A DNA stretch of 64,000 nucleotides from Pagrus major (GCF_040436345.1 NC_133230.1:23570197-23634196); one strand, 5' to 3'. Positions 25,060 through 38,047 are shown, counted from the stretch's first letter. Notes: generated by a model not told the origin, from the sequence alone. Numbers and translations are program-made.

Positions 25060-26183
25060 TTTTTGCATGATTTACAAAATGTGTGTTGTCCTATTGTGGA
25101 AAAGCTTTGATAATTGTTTACATTTTATAATTTCTTTGAGCCCAGATGTCAGACTTTTAATCACTGGGATTCTTTGGAACATTCGTCATTATTCTGACAT
25201 CATCATTTCAAAAAGTTGTGTGAATAAGCATGCATTTTGTCATGCATTCGACTTTATGGACATGTATCTGTTTTCTCAGTCATCAAAAATTTAACATGTG
25301 ATCACCTGCCCTTCACAACAGGTGCTTAAAAATGAATGAACCTACTGTGTGAACTCTCCGTGGACCTCACTTCACTCTCAATCCAAAATTAGTGACACAG
25401 CACAGCTCGGATACCCAGTTAATTTGTTTTCAATTATGACAATTTCAGTTTATTAACTCACACGTTACTTGATTTTTTGCAACATCCTTGAGTTTGAAAC
25501 GTTATGTTAAAATTACATTGTATGTGGCACCTCGGCAGACCCTGAAGACATTACTTTAAGCAGCAGTAACACTGCTTCAATGCATAATATATAGTAGGCT
25601 CGTCTGTGACATTCATAAAACAAACTACAAACATACATTCAGGATGGTAAATAAACATGTACTGCAGTCAGAAAGGTCACTGAACATGGCACAACACTGT
25701 CTCCCTCGAGGAAATAAGTCCATTGTGTAAATGAATCCATCCCTGCTTGGTTTGAGTTTCGAGGTGTAAATAATTCAACTCTGTCCTCTGGCTACCTTGT
25801 TGTAGAAAATGTACTCATTGCAACTTAAAAAACAGATTTCATTGATATGGATCCACACGTTACCAACCGATTTGTAGATGTGTTTCCTGTGTATCAAATT
25901 CTAAAAAGTAACTACAAAGAAAAAGTGATGAAATAGAGTTAAGTGATTAAACAGACTTATAGTGCATTTCACCAAGGAAAATGAAGAGAGCGTGTGCACT
26001 GATAGAGCCACTCGTGCACTGTAGATTTACTCTTCACTGGCTACAGAGTTCAGTGATCATGCAACAGTACTGGCCCTCTGCTGGCTGCTGCTGCTAACTG
26101 CGCCCTCTGGGCCAACAGATCACAGCATCTATGAGGAAGGTGGATCAATGTCTCTAGCTGCAGTATGGCACTGTGATCGGCCT
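25060..26183. other. gpx2 upstream region and rab15 3'UTR
   Basis: No coding sequence seen. The part nearest 26183 should be the rab15 3'UTR; the best minus-strand AATAAA is near 25454-25449, which would give a 3'UTR of about 730 bases. The rest is the upstream region of gpx2. Confidence 0.5.
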
Positions 26184-29100
26184 CTAACAGGCGCAGCTCT
26201 TCTGAGTGTTGTCCTTGGTATCTTGACTGCCTTTCTCTTCCTCCAGAGCGGCATTCTCCAGATAATCATCTAGAGATCCCAACAAGACGTCCACGTCTCT
26301 CTTGTGAGCCTGCAGCACCAGTTCTGCCACCCGAGTGAAGGACTGAAGGAAGGAGGAAGTGCAAAATAAACCCACAGATAATAAAAGAAGCGCCTGACAG
26401 GGAGTTCCCTGTAATATCTGCGTACATTTCCAGTGCGACAGTTTCTTTGTCCTACCTCACTGATGTTAATATTGGTGGAGGCACTGGTCTCAAAGAAGTC
26501 CATCCCATAGGTCTCTGCTAGCTGCAAGATCCAGTTAGATATGGTAAGAAATAAGTACAGCAAAAGGTATTTCATAGCTATTGTCATAGTCAGTTTTATT
26601 TTTTCGTATCACAATTCAATCATTTTCTAGTAGCAAACATTTTTTCCAACTAGCTTTTGTTAACCAAACTACATTTCTCCCTGGGGATGCTTTGCTGCAG
26701 TTCAGCTTATTCCAGTGTGACGCTTTGATGTAGCTTCCCCAACACTGAAACTAATGAATGTACATTACAATGAAAACAATTCTAAGTAAGTTAGATATAA
26801 AAAAGTAGATACAAACTAATTAATAACAAATAAACCACAAAATAAGGTTCAATCAAACCTTGCTTCCTTGGTCCTTTGTCACCTGCCTCCTGAGCTCCTC
26901 ATCAGACTTGTTCCCTATCAGTATCCTCTGCACCATGTCTGGGGCTAACTGCGAAACAACAAGATGGCACAGAGATAAGGAACTTCATCATCTTGTCGCT
27001 CACACTAAGCCACTGGGTGTGCGGCGAGCATAAACAGTGCACTGAGAGGTAATACTACAAATACTGGCTCACTGTGAAGGGCAACAAGTTCAAGAGAGTG
27101 AAACGAGACTGCTTATCGTCTTACTTCATCAACATCACTCGCCCACTTGGCCAGGTGCTGAAAGGACGACTTGCATGTGATGTCGTATACAAAGATGATA
27201 CCCTAAAGAAGAGAGAACAGTTAAAGAATGAATTCTGCAGTAGCACGTGAAGGTAGCTGGACTCCAGTGATTGTTCATGTGGAGGGATCATCACCTGTGC
27301 CCTCCTGTAGTACTGTTTGGTAATGGTCTGATATCGTTCCTGACCAGCCGTGTCCCTGCAAAGACGACAAAACACGTCAGCAGAAGATCGCACAATACGC
27401 ACGTCGGCTTACTATAAATGCAACAAAATAATATAAAGTATAACTTACCATATCTGTACTCGCACCTTGATTCCATCTATTTCTAGTGTTTTCATTTTAA
27501 AGTCAACGCCTAACAAGAGAAAGAAAGAAGAAAATTAGACTTTATATCACAGAGATCAGGGTCAACACAACATAACAGCATGTGATGCAAATGCAAAGTG
27601 GAGCTGCTGAAGCAACCGGTGAACAACCCTGCTCTGTGGTATTTTACATGGGCTTTTGTGTGTTTGTGAGAACTTAACGAGTGTTGCTCAGAGACACCAT
27701 TATGCCTAATGAATAGTTTCTCAGGCACTCTGTAGTGTCAACTTTTAAATCATTGTGTCTCCACAAGGGCGCCGTAACTGATGTGAGCTGTGTTTTCTTT
27801 CCACTAGGTAACAGGACGAGGGAGAGCTACGAAATGCGGCTTCCAACAACATGAATGTGTCGCTTGTGATCACTCCGCTGGTTTATATTAAAGACAGTTT
27901 ATTGTAATGCGTTTGTTAATCAACTTGTTAATTTTTTATGCTGCCACTACAATTCAAAGTCCACTCTAACCAACACATTTATTTCTATTATTCATGCCAC
28001 ATGATATTTATATTACTAGAGGCTTAAACTGTATATTGTAGCATTCTGTTTTTTTTATCCTCAATATGTTTACAAAGGCAAACTGCAGCAGCTAGATATT
28101 TGGTCAAAATGTAGCTATAGCCTTTATCTACAGCCTAGCCACTGTTTCTGTAAAAAAAAATAATGACCGGGTTTAAATCCTGCTGAAGTGAGCAAGATTA
28201 GCAGATCATGTGATTTTATGTGGTTAAGGTACATTTAAATCGCATCATTAAATGTATTCATTTTATCATTTATGTATCATTAACAGTAGGCAAAGACGGA
28301 AACTTAGCTGCACACAGAAACACTGGAGTCCTATAAGCTTACACTGTAAATAGTTATCATATCTTAGACAAACCAATTGAATTAGATAAGAAAGCTGAGT
28401 AAACATATTTTGTTTTTGCTTTTTGTTCCTCTAGGCATCCAGGGACAATTATTCAAAGGCGGCGTGCAGTATTTCCATTTTATAGGAGCTGTGTGGGTTT
28501 TATGGCAATGATATTTCTGGAATAAAATGATCACCCTAAAATGACTAAAAATGAAAACATGACAACCACTCTCTCCGTTTTACAGTTTGCCATCCAACTT
28601 GAAAACTAAAAAAAAAACTTCTTTACGTCACCTGTAGTTCTCTGCCTATGGATATATATGCGGTATGCTACACTATATACGGTATAAAATGTTTTAATAA
28701 TTATTCATCTGCTCATTATTTTAGCCTTCCACCTCCCCCTAGGACCTACTTCCCTGATTGTTCAATTAATCTTTTGGTGAAAAATTGTCACAAAATAATG
28801 AAAGATACCCATCACACTTTCATAAATCCAAAGGAGAGGTAAGATAATCCTTCGTTAACATCCTGAAATTGCTTGTTTTATCTGACTTGCAGTCCAAAAC
28901 CCAGAGGTTTCAATATAATGTCACATAAAACAATGTAAATAAACGTAGTAGTTGCAGATTAATCAATCGGATAATCAATTACTTGGCTGATCATTCCATT
29001 CATACAGCTGCACTAGACTACACTATGCAATACTATCCCTCTGAGTCCCGTTCAAATTCAAATGTATTGTTTACAATACACATCTCTATGAAACACACTG

Positions 29101-29955
29101 TGCTAGGATGCAGATCTGGAGAGCCTAACGTGTACTTTCTCATATAACTAGGTTTAATCCCACGTAAAGCCTTCTCACTCTGCAGGCTCTCAAGCTTTCT
29201 CCACAAACCTTTGTCTACACTACAGCTCTTTCTCTTACAGTCACAACAAACTTAAGCCTGCCATGGAAAATAGAACAGCCCCACCATTTTCCTCCAAGTC
29301 ATCAGCCTATCACACAGGCAGGAAAAGAGCACTAATGTAAAAAAAACACAAAAAAAACAGGATCAAATATCATACACTTTACTGGCAGAGAAAGTGATGT
29401 TTTCTTTCCTGTTGACCTTCCTTTCCATTGTTACTGTGACATTTCACAGACCTGCCTTCTCAGACCTCCTCTACACCCTTTAGTATCTTTCTCAGAGCCA
29501 TATCTCTATTAGACAATGTTGTTATTTTTGCACAGTAGTGATAACTTTAGCTCTGCAAGTATTGTGTACATGGTTGTTTTGAGGGCTGTTTTGGCCTGAG
29601 GCAGTGTGTACTAATCCTTCCAGCTAAGTAGGCCTGCTTAGACACTTTGAATTAAAGGGAAAATTACAGTAAATTGTTCTGAGAGTGCAATAAAAACAGT
29701 CATTCATTCTGTTAAAAAAAAAAAAAAAAGTATTCCCTGCTTTGTGTCTGGTTCAACCTGAGGCTGACACAGAGCCATAGGATGAGTTTGGAAACAGACG
29801 TCACTGAAAACTTGTTGGATGACTTACTCACCGATGGTGGAGATATGTGAGGGATCGAACTCACTCTCCGTGAACCTGCGCAGCATACACGTCTTCCCAA
29901 CCCCCGAGTCCCCGAGCATGAGCAGCCTGAACAACACGTCGTACTGTTTAGCCAT
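26184..29955 (-). CDS. rab15: Rab15 small GTPase, complete
   Basis: Rab GTPase of early and recycling endosomes, enriched in nerve and secretory cells; it slows transferrin-receptor recycling. Seven coding exons: 29955-29832, 27509-27449, 27355-27295, 27202-27125, 26948-26859, 26521-26456, 26342-26184. They sum to 639 bases, 212 residues, the human length. It begins [15 protein letters not shown]-binding motifs: GDSGVGKT (15-22), WDTAGQE (62-68), NKSD (121-124), ETSA (149-152). The tail ends Cys-Ala-Cys, the CXC geranylgeranylation signal. An in-frame ATG two codons upstream (29961) is in a poorer context than GCCATGG, so the homologous start is preferred. TATTTTAG|TTT at 29965 looks like an acceptor, so a non-coding first exon probably lies upstream, with a possible donor CAG|GTGAAT at 30384. 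rab8 and rab10 share the P-loop but not the switch or tail sequence. Confidence 0.96.
27510..29831 (-). other. rab15: first coding intron of rab15
   Basis: A 2.3 kb intron between GTGAG at 29831 and a TTGTTAG acceptor at 27510. AT-rich, with no exon, repeat family or RNA gene that I can recognise. Confidence 0.8.
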
Positions 29956-29964
29956 GGCCATAAA

Positions 29965-31400
29965 CTAAAATACAGAAGAAACTGAGCATGACTCCTTCAT
30001 GGAGCTGCCACCGGTTGATGTGTTCACTGCACTGTGGCTGTGTGCCGCCTTCAAGGCCCCTCGGAAACTTCCACATTTTGAACAAGGGGACTGCAAATAC
30101 GCAAAAAATCAGAACTTTCAACAACTCGGACTATTTTCTTTCTTTCTTTCTTTCTTTCTTTTCAAACAAAGCAGGTTAATTCATGATTCGTTTTAGTGTG
30201 TAAAATATACTGTAGGAACGTTAACAATGCTGATTAACTGACTTACGTTTAAGTAAGTTTTCACATACGAGGAGTTTGCTGTGGTCTGCAGATGCAAAAA
30301 CAACAAACAATTATAAAAATAATTAAAAGATATACTTAAAATATAAAAAGAGATGAAAAATAGGAAAATATAATAAAATTCACCTGACGGCTCCTGAAGG
30401 CATCATACAACCTGCATCCTTGAAGAGGCAGCCTGTTGCAGTGGGAGTGTCAGCTGGGACACATCACCCTGAGCTCAACCTAAATTCAATATTTAAACTA
30501 ACAATACAGGTTGAGCCGTAGCCAGGTATCATAAATGCTGAGGTCATGAGAGCAAAGTCTCCAACGTAACCCCGCCCACCTAGTAACATTTTTCCTTTAT
30601 ATCAATAAATATTTATATTGTGTAAAATGTGTGAAATCCCTCAATGTAAACTGTTTCAAGTGTAAACATATACTTCGATTTTAATTTAGACAAAAATACT
30701 TATGATCTTGAGTTCTTGCAGTATAATACCCAAGATTTCCTGCAATATTGGTAAAGATGTGACCTGTGTGTCCCCACTGGTAGGCTAAATGAAGGCACCT
30801 CTCTCCTGATGCTCCTGTTGTCTACTTATTAGCTGAAACTGAGAAGGTTAACATCCTTAAGTTATCCCTCTTGATTGTTTTGATTCTATTAGCAGTTTCT
30901 TTAATTTGATTAAACAAATCCGATTATTAACCGGCAGGGGCGTAGGAATCTTTTCAACCTTGGTGGAGCACACCTATTAAGCTGGGGATCCTCCCGCAGG
31001 AAATTTTAAATGTTTAACACTTAATTTCCTGCATTCTGAGCACCAATTTGTGCCTTTTCTGCATCATTTTATATGGGAAATGTCTTTGTTCATGGTAAGG
31101 AAAGCACAAAATGCAGGCACCAGATGGTTATTCAACAAATAATGGTATCTTTATATTGTGCATTATATATATAAAGTCTTCTGCTACTTTCTTGTTTCTA
31201 TTGCAGGTGTTCTGAATATTGAGGTGAACCTGTTTTCCTCCATCCTCCCCAAAATACACCAATATAAACCGGGATTGAAGATTAATTCCATCAAGCATCG
31301 ATTTCCACCCAACCCCAAACACAAGAACCAGTTAAGTTTAACAATGAAGAAGCTTAATGTATAAAGGCTATTATAAGATGTTACTAAAAACATGTTGAGT
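29965..31400. other. intergenic stretch between rab15 and max
   Basis: Holds the rab15 leader region and a (TTTC)n microsatellite at about 30135-30162. No coding exon is visible on either strand. In human, FNTB (plus strand) lies between RAB15 and MAX; I see none of it here. Confidence 0.6.
30135..30162. repeat. (TTTC)n microsatellite
   Basis: About seven tetranucleotide units just upstream of rab15. Confidence 0.9.
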
Positions 31401-32527
31401 CACAAATACATCCCAAAAGGATAAAATAGTTTTATTTATAGTCTCATAATAAAGGTATGCCTCAACTTGCAAGACAACCGTTGGCAGTATGTACAACATA
31501 CCTGTAATTTCCATGGAATGGAACAAACAAATATTGATCACGTACACACTAATTAACCTCTGCAAAAAGGAAAAAAAAAAAAGAAAGATAAACGTTCCCA
31601 GCACAGGCAAATATATCAAGGGAAGGCTTTTCTTTGCAGAGCTGACACCATTTAAGAGTATACAGTGTTATATACTACACACTGAAATGGACTTCCATTA
31701 ACAAAAATAAAGGTCACTGCCCTTTAACTGCATTGCGTAACATTCAGTATCCTTTTTTTTTATACCCACATTTTATTTGATAATAATAAAAATAGAGGAA
31801 AATAAATAGTTGAACCTGTGGAAAATCCACTAAAACAGAGGGTCAACTTGTTCATCCTCCTGTGTTCTCTGGAAAATCTCAAGCCAAACATGAGGGAGCT
31901 CAGACATGAGGGTAAGAAATCAATTTGGGTGCATCAATATAAATAGAGGGATTCCTTTGATTACACAAACATTTTCAAAGACAAAAACTTCAGCCATCTA
32001 CACTGAATAAGGAGGGTTGCATCTTGCATAACAGACATTTTTTTTTTTCAAAAGCAACTTCACATTCTTTTCTGGAAAAGTATGAATATTAAAAAGGTAA
32101 ACTATCCCTAATTACCAATGTGTCAAAGGTCGTAAAGTCTCACAACTCCAACGAAGGGAAAAAAAACATTTTATTTTATGTAGCTTTACTAAAGCCTCAC
32201 TCCTTGTCATCTCCACATTTGATTATGAATGGTTACCATGAGGTTTGAAAAGCACATAGTCCTTCAAAACTGCAGAGCTGCCTCACTTTGGGGGGGGGGG
32301 GGGGGTCTTAAAAGTTGTTGCTGGGCCACAAAAGGAGTGACAGGACGCTTGCCAGGAGGAAATAGGAAGGTAGAAGCGTTTTTATACATAATAGCACCTC
32401 TCTCACACAGTCTCCGCCTCGTCTCCTCGACTGGCGCAAGAAGGCAGGACTGAGTGCGGACAGGTAGAAGGAGTCGGGGGCTGGTGGACAAAAAGAGTCT
32501 GTTTGGAGAATGGGGGGCAACCCGAGT
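31400..32527 (-). other. max: max 3'UTR (extent inferred)
   Basis: From the TAG at 32530-32528 down to a minus-strand AATAAA at about 31435-31430 there is AT-rich sequence without coding signal, fitting the long 3'UTR known for MAX. An alternative signal lies near 31773. It contains a run of 16 G on the plus strand (32290-32305). Confidence 0.45.
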
Positions 32528-35500
32528 CTAGCTGGGCTCCATGCGCAGCTTCTTTCTGTTAGGCGGCTCGTCTGGCTCTGATTCGGAGCTGGAGTCAGAG
32601 CCGCCGTCGAAGGCGGACACCGCGCTGCCTTTGCGGTTTGTGTACAAGCTGCTGTCAGAAGAGTAGTTTGTCTGGAGCTGAGTGTTCCCCTTGGCCTTCT
32701 CCAGGGCACGAACTGCAGCAACAACAAGACAGGAAGACAAAAAAATACTACAGAAAATACTGAACTCATCAAACATTTCATATTGCTTTTGAAAGTTTAC
32801 GGCCCTGTCCATACCTGACATCAACATCCGTGATGAGTGATCTGATCACGAGTGGACAGCTCTAAGTACGGGCGTGGGAGATGAGGATGAATTTAAGATT
32901 GGACCACTCAGACTACATTCAGAGGTGATCTGGGCCGGATGTGAACAGATTCTTTTAGCAGTGTTTAATGTTTGTAAAATAAAATAATAGTATATTAATA
33001 ACTTTATATGTATATTACCTTTCATGCCAAGATAAAGTCTAAAGTGCTTAACAAATGCTAGACATTTAATAGTTTCTGTGTTTGTGTACAAATAACAGTG
33101 TGTGTTGGCTACTACTGTGGGGCCGCCAGTTAAAAACAACAACACGTTTGTTCTTTGAAAAGAAAAGGCGTTGGTGTTTATTTTGCATTTAGAGCGCGAA
33201 GTGAGATCTGATTACAAGGTCATTTAGAGAGGACTGTGGAGACACTGTGACAAACTGACGTACTTAGAGTTGTCTTCTTGTGATCGATCACCCTAGATGC
33301 ATGTTAATGCAAGGTATGAACAGCCTCCACATCACACGTTGTTGTAAGAAAAACAAAAAAACAACACTTCCTCTACTTACCTTGCTGCTCCAACAGTGCA
33401 TTCTGCTTCTTTAAGTCATCGATGTCTTGCTGGTGGGTATGGTTTTTTCGCCTCATGTACTGGATGTACTCGGTGGCTTTGTCTAGAATCTGTGCTCGGG
33501 AAGCCTGTTTGACAGAGTTCTGTCAGCAAAAATTTCAGAGAGCCATGGGACAATGCCGCAGTGTGGATTTGTTCAGGTCAAACAGGACATTTTCATTTAA
33601 ACACATACACAGATATCACAGTGTTAAGCATTCATGTTCCAGTTAATTTTTACTCTGTATTATAAAATACGGGTAAAAAACAGAACTATTACACCTTAGG
33701 CACCAAACACATTCCATATTAAAGAATAACTAGAAGCACCATCCCACCTGCATCCTGAATTATGCCAAAAGTGCCTGTTGCACTTTTCACATTTAATTTG
33801 AATGATATACAGACTGAGGAATGATTTTTATCATTCCTCTATTTCCAAGAACCTCCAAGCAGAACACCAAAGAATAGCATTGGCTTTGAGAGAAACAATC
33901 TGTAACAATGCTTAAAAAGTGGTTAAACATTATGGACTTGGAAATGAGCAGCAGCATATACTTATCTTATCTGCAGGTTAAGTTTATCTTAAATTAGCAT
34001 TTCATGTGAAAAAAGTTAAAAAGTCTTAACTCAAAAAAACATTTATTTTTGTTGGAAATAGAAAATGATTAAATGTTCCTCTCACCTTCTCCCCTTGTAA
34101 TGCGGGCACAGAATCTCGTAAACCGTGAAAGCTGTCTTTAATGTGGTCCCTGCGTTTACGCTCAAGTGCGTTGTGATGTGCACGCTTGTCTGCCTGCAAA
34201 GAGACGGACCACGTTTAAACACAGGTTAAAGATACCAAAACACACACAAGATAAAACCAAGGTATTCACAAGGAAGGTTTGTCACTTTATGTCCGTGTGA
34301 TTTCTGACGTATAAGTAAGACAAACAAAGCTGCGAAATGCAAATGCTGCAGCTTTAAATTGCAAATAACTAGAATATAAGCAAAGTCTTATCTTTCAGAG
34401 GGCTCTACACTTAATTTCCCTCATACAGCAGGTACCTGTGGTGTAAGTATAGGCCCAACGCTGACAAGGATGTGATCTGTTTGCTTTCAGTCGTTAAAGG
34501 GTTGGACCAGCTTTACTCAAATCCACCTGCATTTACAGTCCACCTCTTTAGCACCTGCTGTAGCACGACAGCTCAGCCTCACTAGATACTGTATTGAGTA
34601 GTGGCAAGACACCAGACAGCATGCAATAAACCAGTGAAAACACTCTTCTTGCCAAAGTAAACATTTTGCAGATTGCAATGTTAAAAATTAAACAATAACA
34701 ATGAGAGAAGTGTGCAGCCATGTTAAATCTTGCCAACAATATGGTTAAGAAGGTGCAGACATATTTCTTTAAATAAATGATTACAGACGGACATGGATTT
34801 GTGAAGTGTGTCAAACATTAAGACACTTAAATGGCAAAATGAACCAAAGAACATGTCAAATATAGTAAAAATGAATGCAGATAAATACAGAATAAGATTT
34901 TTCATGCAACTCATTGCTGTACCCATTTTAAATCCAGATGTATGGCTGTATGTCATTCATTAAAGCTGCCAATGATTGCAAAAATATACAATAAAATGAA
35001 AAAATCTCTCACAATAAAGAGTGCTGCCCCTAAAATGAGAACGTGGTTGCTATCCTGCAACATTAGAAATGTTCAACAGTTTAGGCTTAACCACCCTGCC
35101 AGTATATATATACTGGGGCTTTATGAGGATCAGATCCCAGCTTAATCAAATGGGGGGGAGGGGAATCCACGGCTCTGAGATATATGTGACCAGATCGAGG
35201 ATCAGCCACGATTTTTAAGTGCATGCTCAATTAAAACACCATTGCACATGTATGGGCAATTAAGTGCAGCTGGTCTGTACATCATGGGGAATTTAGATTT
35301 GCATGCAAGTTACAGTATGTCTGATGTTGCATTTGACAGGTATGTTCTAAATATAAAGCAGCACTGGATGCTCGTTGTAGGAGAAGGTATTTAAGAGGGT
35401 TGGCAGGGAATAACAGGTCTACTTGAGGATGGCTGATCGACAAAACATACAAACATGAGCCGTCTCTAGTGTCCTGTTTTGCACTGCGGTCAAGTGAGCC

Positions 35501-36483
35501 GTCGTTAGGGGTGTGTTGCGCATCTATTTGTGCAATTACGGTACTGGTGTCAAAATGGCCGTGTAAACACTGGGGTAAAGACTTGGACAAAGTTGACATC
35601 AAACCTGACTAGAGACTTTCTCAGATCTGACTTTCTCTGTTATCTACTCAAAGACTGCTGGAGAACGACTCATAGCCAGGGTCATTCTGAACTGGACTCC
35701 CACTTAGATTTTCAGCAAACCTTCTAAAGAAAATATTTTCAATTAAACAGGCAATATGCCTTATGTTATTTCCTCTAAAATAATACTTCAAAGTTGACAT
35801 ATATTAAGTGTTGCAGAAGTCAAGGGCATTGTGAGCAGAAATCCTTTGGGAATCTCAGCAGACCTGTGTGGAAGCTGTCGAAACATAGGTTTTACTGTAC
35901 ATTACAATGCGTTTTCACAATGGAGGTGCATTTATCATTCATTGTACTTTTGAATATATATCGCATATTTTTCACATTTCCTTGGAGACACATTTTCAAA
36001 TGATTACATTTACAATAGGTGCGTTAATGTGAATATTATTTGCTATTTCCTGGTATATCAAGTCCTCAGCGGCAACCTTTATACGTCCTTTTTGGCCTCT
36101 CCCAGCACCGGTACCGTAATTACAATGAATGAAGCGCAAAAAAATCCAACCAGTGGTTGGCTTAGCAGGATTTTGACAAACGACCGCTCACACAGCAGTT
36201 AAACGACGTAACTTATTCACCAGACCGATGTGCTCGACTTTCTTTTACAAGCCAGTCGGCCAGCACTCCAAAGTACACTTTTGTTCTTACAGCTTTCTCC
36301 TTATTCGTCCTAAAATGTAATGTTTGTTAAGAAGCCCAGCTAGCTCCCTAGCTAGCGCTGTCGGATAGCGTAGGTTGACAGGAATGTTAAAGTTGCTGTT
36401 TGGCTAAACATTCGGCTAGCTAACGTAGAGGAAACTGAACCACATACATCGCTGTCGACTTCGATGTCATCGTTTTCGCTCAT
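32528..36483 (-). CDS. max: MAX bHLH-zipper transcription factor, complete (short isoform)
   Basis: Obligate dimer partner of MYC, MXD and MNT, binding CACGTG E-boxes in the nucleus. Four coding exons: 36483-36448, 34193-34086, 33504-33381, 32712-32528. Total 453 bases, 150 residues, all phases consistent. It starts [12 protein letters not shown] and joins directly to [17 protein letters not shown]. This is the form without the 9-residue insert found in the longer vertebrate isoform, for which I found no exon on the coding strand. DNA-contacting His19, Glu23 and Arg27 of the basic region are present (numbering here), followed by helix-loop-helix ([15 protein letters not shown]; then [19 protein letters not shown]) and the zipper to [13 protein letters not shown]. 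The acidic Ser-rich tail [12 protein letters not shown] and the basic [10 protein letters not shown] nuclear signal close the protein. Intron 3 carries a foldback element. Confidence 0.97.
32803..33325. mobile_element. degraded foldback or MITE-like element in max intron 3
   Basis: The left end (32803-32870) and the reverse complement of the right end (33325-33262) share CTGT(C/T)CATACCT, CAT.AACAT, TGATC.GATCAC.AG, ACA.CTCTAAGTACG in order. These inverted ends of about 65 bases enclose roughly 390 bases without coding capacity. The layout fits a non-autonomous DNA transposon; no target duplication is certain. Confidence 0.65.
34194..36447 (-). other. max: first intron of max
   Basis: A 2.25 kb intron. 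No extra coding exon in the max orientation was found. One plus-strand nonapeptide resembling the optional MAX insert is discussed under findings. Confidence 0.75.
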
Positions 36484-36589
36484 TCTTCGGTAAAAAGTAC
36501 GAGAAAAGAAAACAGGCAGCTGTCAAAACAAAGTGCCGCGACAACTGGAGGCAAATAACAAAATCTAGCACGGAGCTTGGCTACAGCAG

Positions 36590-36760
36590 ATACATGACGA
36601 CCAACGATTTCTCTACACGTGATTCGCCTACACATGGACGGGAAAACATTAACAGCGCATGCGCGACGAGATGAGGCCTCATGGGTGATGAAGTTTTGGC
36701 TCGGTTAGCCCTGGTGCTTTTTCGGGAATTGGAACTACATTTCCCACAAGGCCACGGAAT
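36590..36760 (-). promoter_or_regulatory. max: max promoter region with E-box, NRF1 and ZNF143-like motifs
   Basis: About 110-270 bases upstream of the max ATG are three recognisable motifs. CACGTG (36616-36621) is a canonical E-box, the site MAX itself binds. GCGCATGCGC (36655-36664) is a perfect palindromic NRF1 site. ACTACATTTCCCACAAGGC (36734-36752) closely matches the ZNF143/THAP11 motif (ACTACAATTCCC followed by a GC-rich half). Such a set is typical of TATA-less housekeeping promoters. The start site is inferred to lie near 36500-36600. Confidence 0.6.
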
Positions 36761-37522
36761 TGGACGCGCCCACCAAAATATACCGTTATCTCCAACAAGT
36801 TGCAAACACAGTACCCTTCGGACCTTCAGGGTTATTACTCATGTGTGCTTTGGTGCATTGTTATCAAGATATATTATAAATAGCATTTATGTAAAATGTC
36901 ATAAAAAAAACAGCGATGCCTTCATATATACAATTATATTTAAACGAACGTATTCCCCATAAAAATACCTTTCATGCAAACATGACTGTGGAATTAAGGA
37001 CAGACACACATTGTGCTGAAGTCTGTCGTCTTAGTGGTCATTGTCAGCAGGGCAGTGTGCCACAATAACCAGGCTCTCCTCTCAGCATATGATTATGAGG
37101 CCAGATGGTGGCCTAGCTCACACTTTGCCTGCCCTCCCCCACTCACCATCCATGGCTGCACACTAGTCTCCATAGGACCTTTAAATAGCTTCTGCAGCAA
37201 ACAATTACTGCTCATAAACCTGCTGCAGCACCACAAAGACGTGCTTCATTACCAAGGCTTTGTTTCATTCGAATAAGATAGTTATTGAACATTAAACACT
37301 GGCTGTATTACTTAAAAACACAACACCTTATATGTGATCTTTATGTGTGCATCATTTCATATTATTATCAAATGATAATTTTCATGTTACGTTTAAACAA
37401 CAGAGGGTGCAAAAAGGGAAAAAAAGATGTTCCCACATGCCGTGCCTACCACAGCCTTCCTTCCTACAGCATATTTGTGGGTCCTGTATGTGTACTGCTA
37501 TTGCTCGGTGTATATATACATG

Positions 37523-37735
37523 GTTAATGGTAAATGGACATGCATTTCTATCGCGCTTTACAATATTTGTCACATTCACCCATTCACACACACACATTCA
37601 TACACAGAGGCCATGCAAGGTGCCAACCTGCTCATCAGGAGCAATTTGGGGTTCAATATCTTGCTCAGAAATATTTGGACATGCAGCCAAGGGAGCCGGG
37701 GATGCGAACCAGCAACCTTCCGATTATTCGACTAC
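37523..37735 (+). repeat. common teleost interspersed repeat (class uncertain)
   Basis: Shows a series I recognise from many fish genomes: GGTAAATGGACATGCATTT, GCGCTTTACA, CACATTCACCCATTCACACA, GGTGCCAACCTGCTCATC, AGGAGCAATTTGGGGTTC, GACATGCAGCC, GGGAGCCGGGGAT and GAACCAGCAACCTTCCGAT. The copy is diverged and non-coding. I do not assign it to a SINE or LINE family. Confidence 0.75.
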
Positions 37736-38047
37736 ACCCTCGTTACTCTCTCATCTCCGATAAGAAACATCAGTCAAGCCACCAAAAATAGAAAAAAAAT
37801 AAGTGTGGCCAATAAAAGCACACAATCAAGTGATTACAATCTGCATTACATTTCATCAGCAGCACCAGAAATGTAATGTTTTGCTTGTGCAATAAAACAT
37901 TTCCTGATGGTAAAAAGTGGCCACAAGTTGAAAAGTGTAAATCCTTAAGGACAACTGAAAATAACTAAAAGAAAAAGGATTTATTTGTGTTCTGACCACT
38001 GAGGAGTGAAAATGTGCAACTCATGCCAACATTGAACTAACACAGAA

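Noticed and set aside
36681-36962. 93-codon plus-strand open frame upstream of max
   Set aside because: It overlaps ZNF143-like promoter motifs, has no recognisable domain and turns into low-complexity sequence; best seen as promoter DNA.
37427-37876. 149-codon plus-strand open frame
   Set aside because: It runs through the dispersed repeat at 37523-37735 and is composed of repeat sequence.
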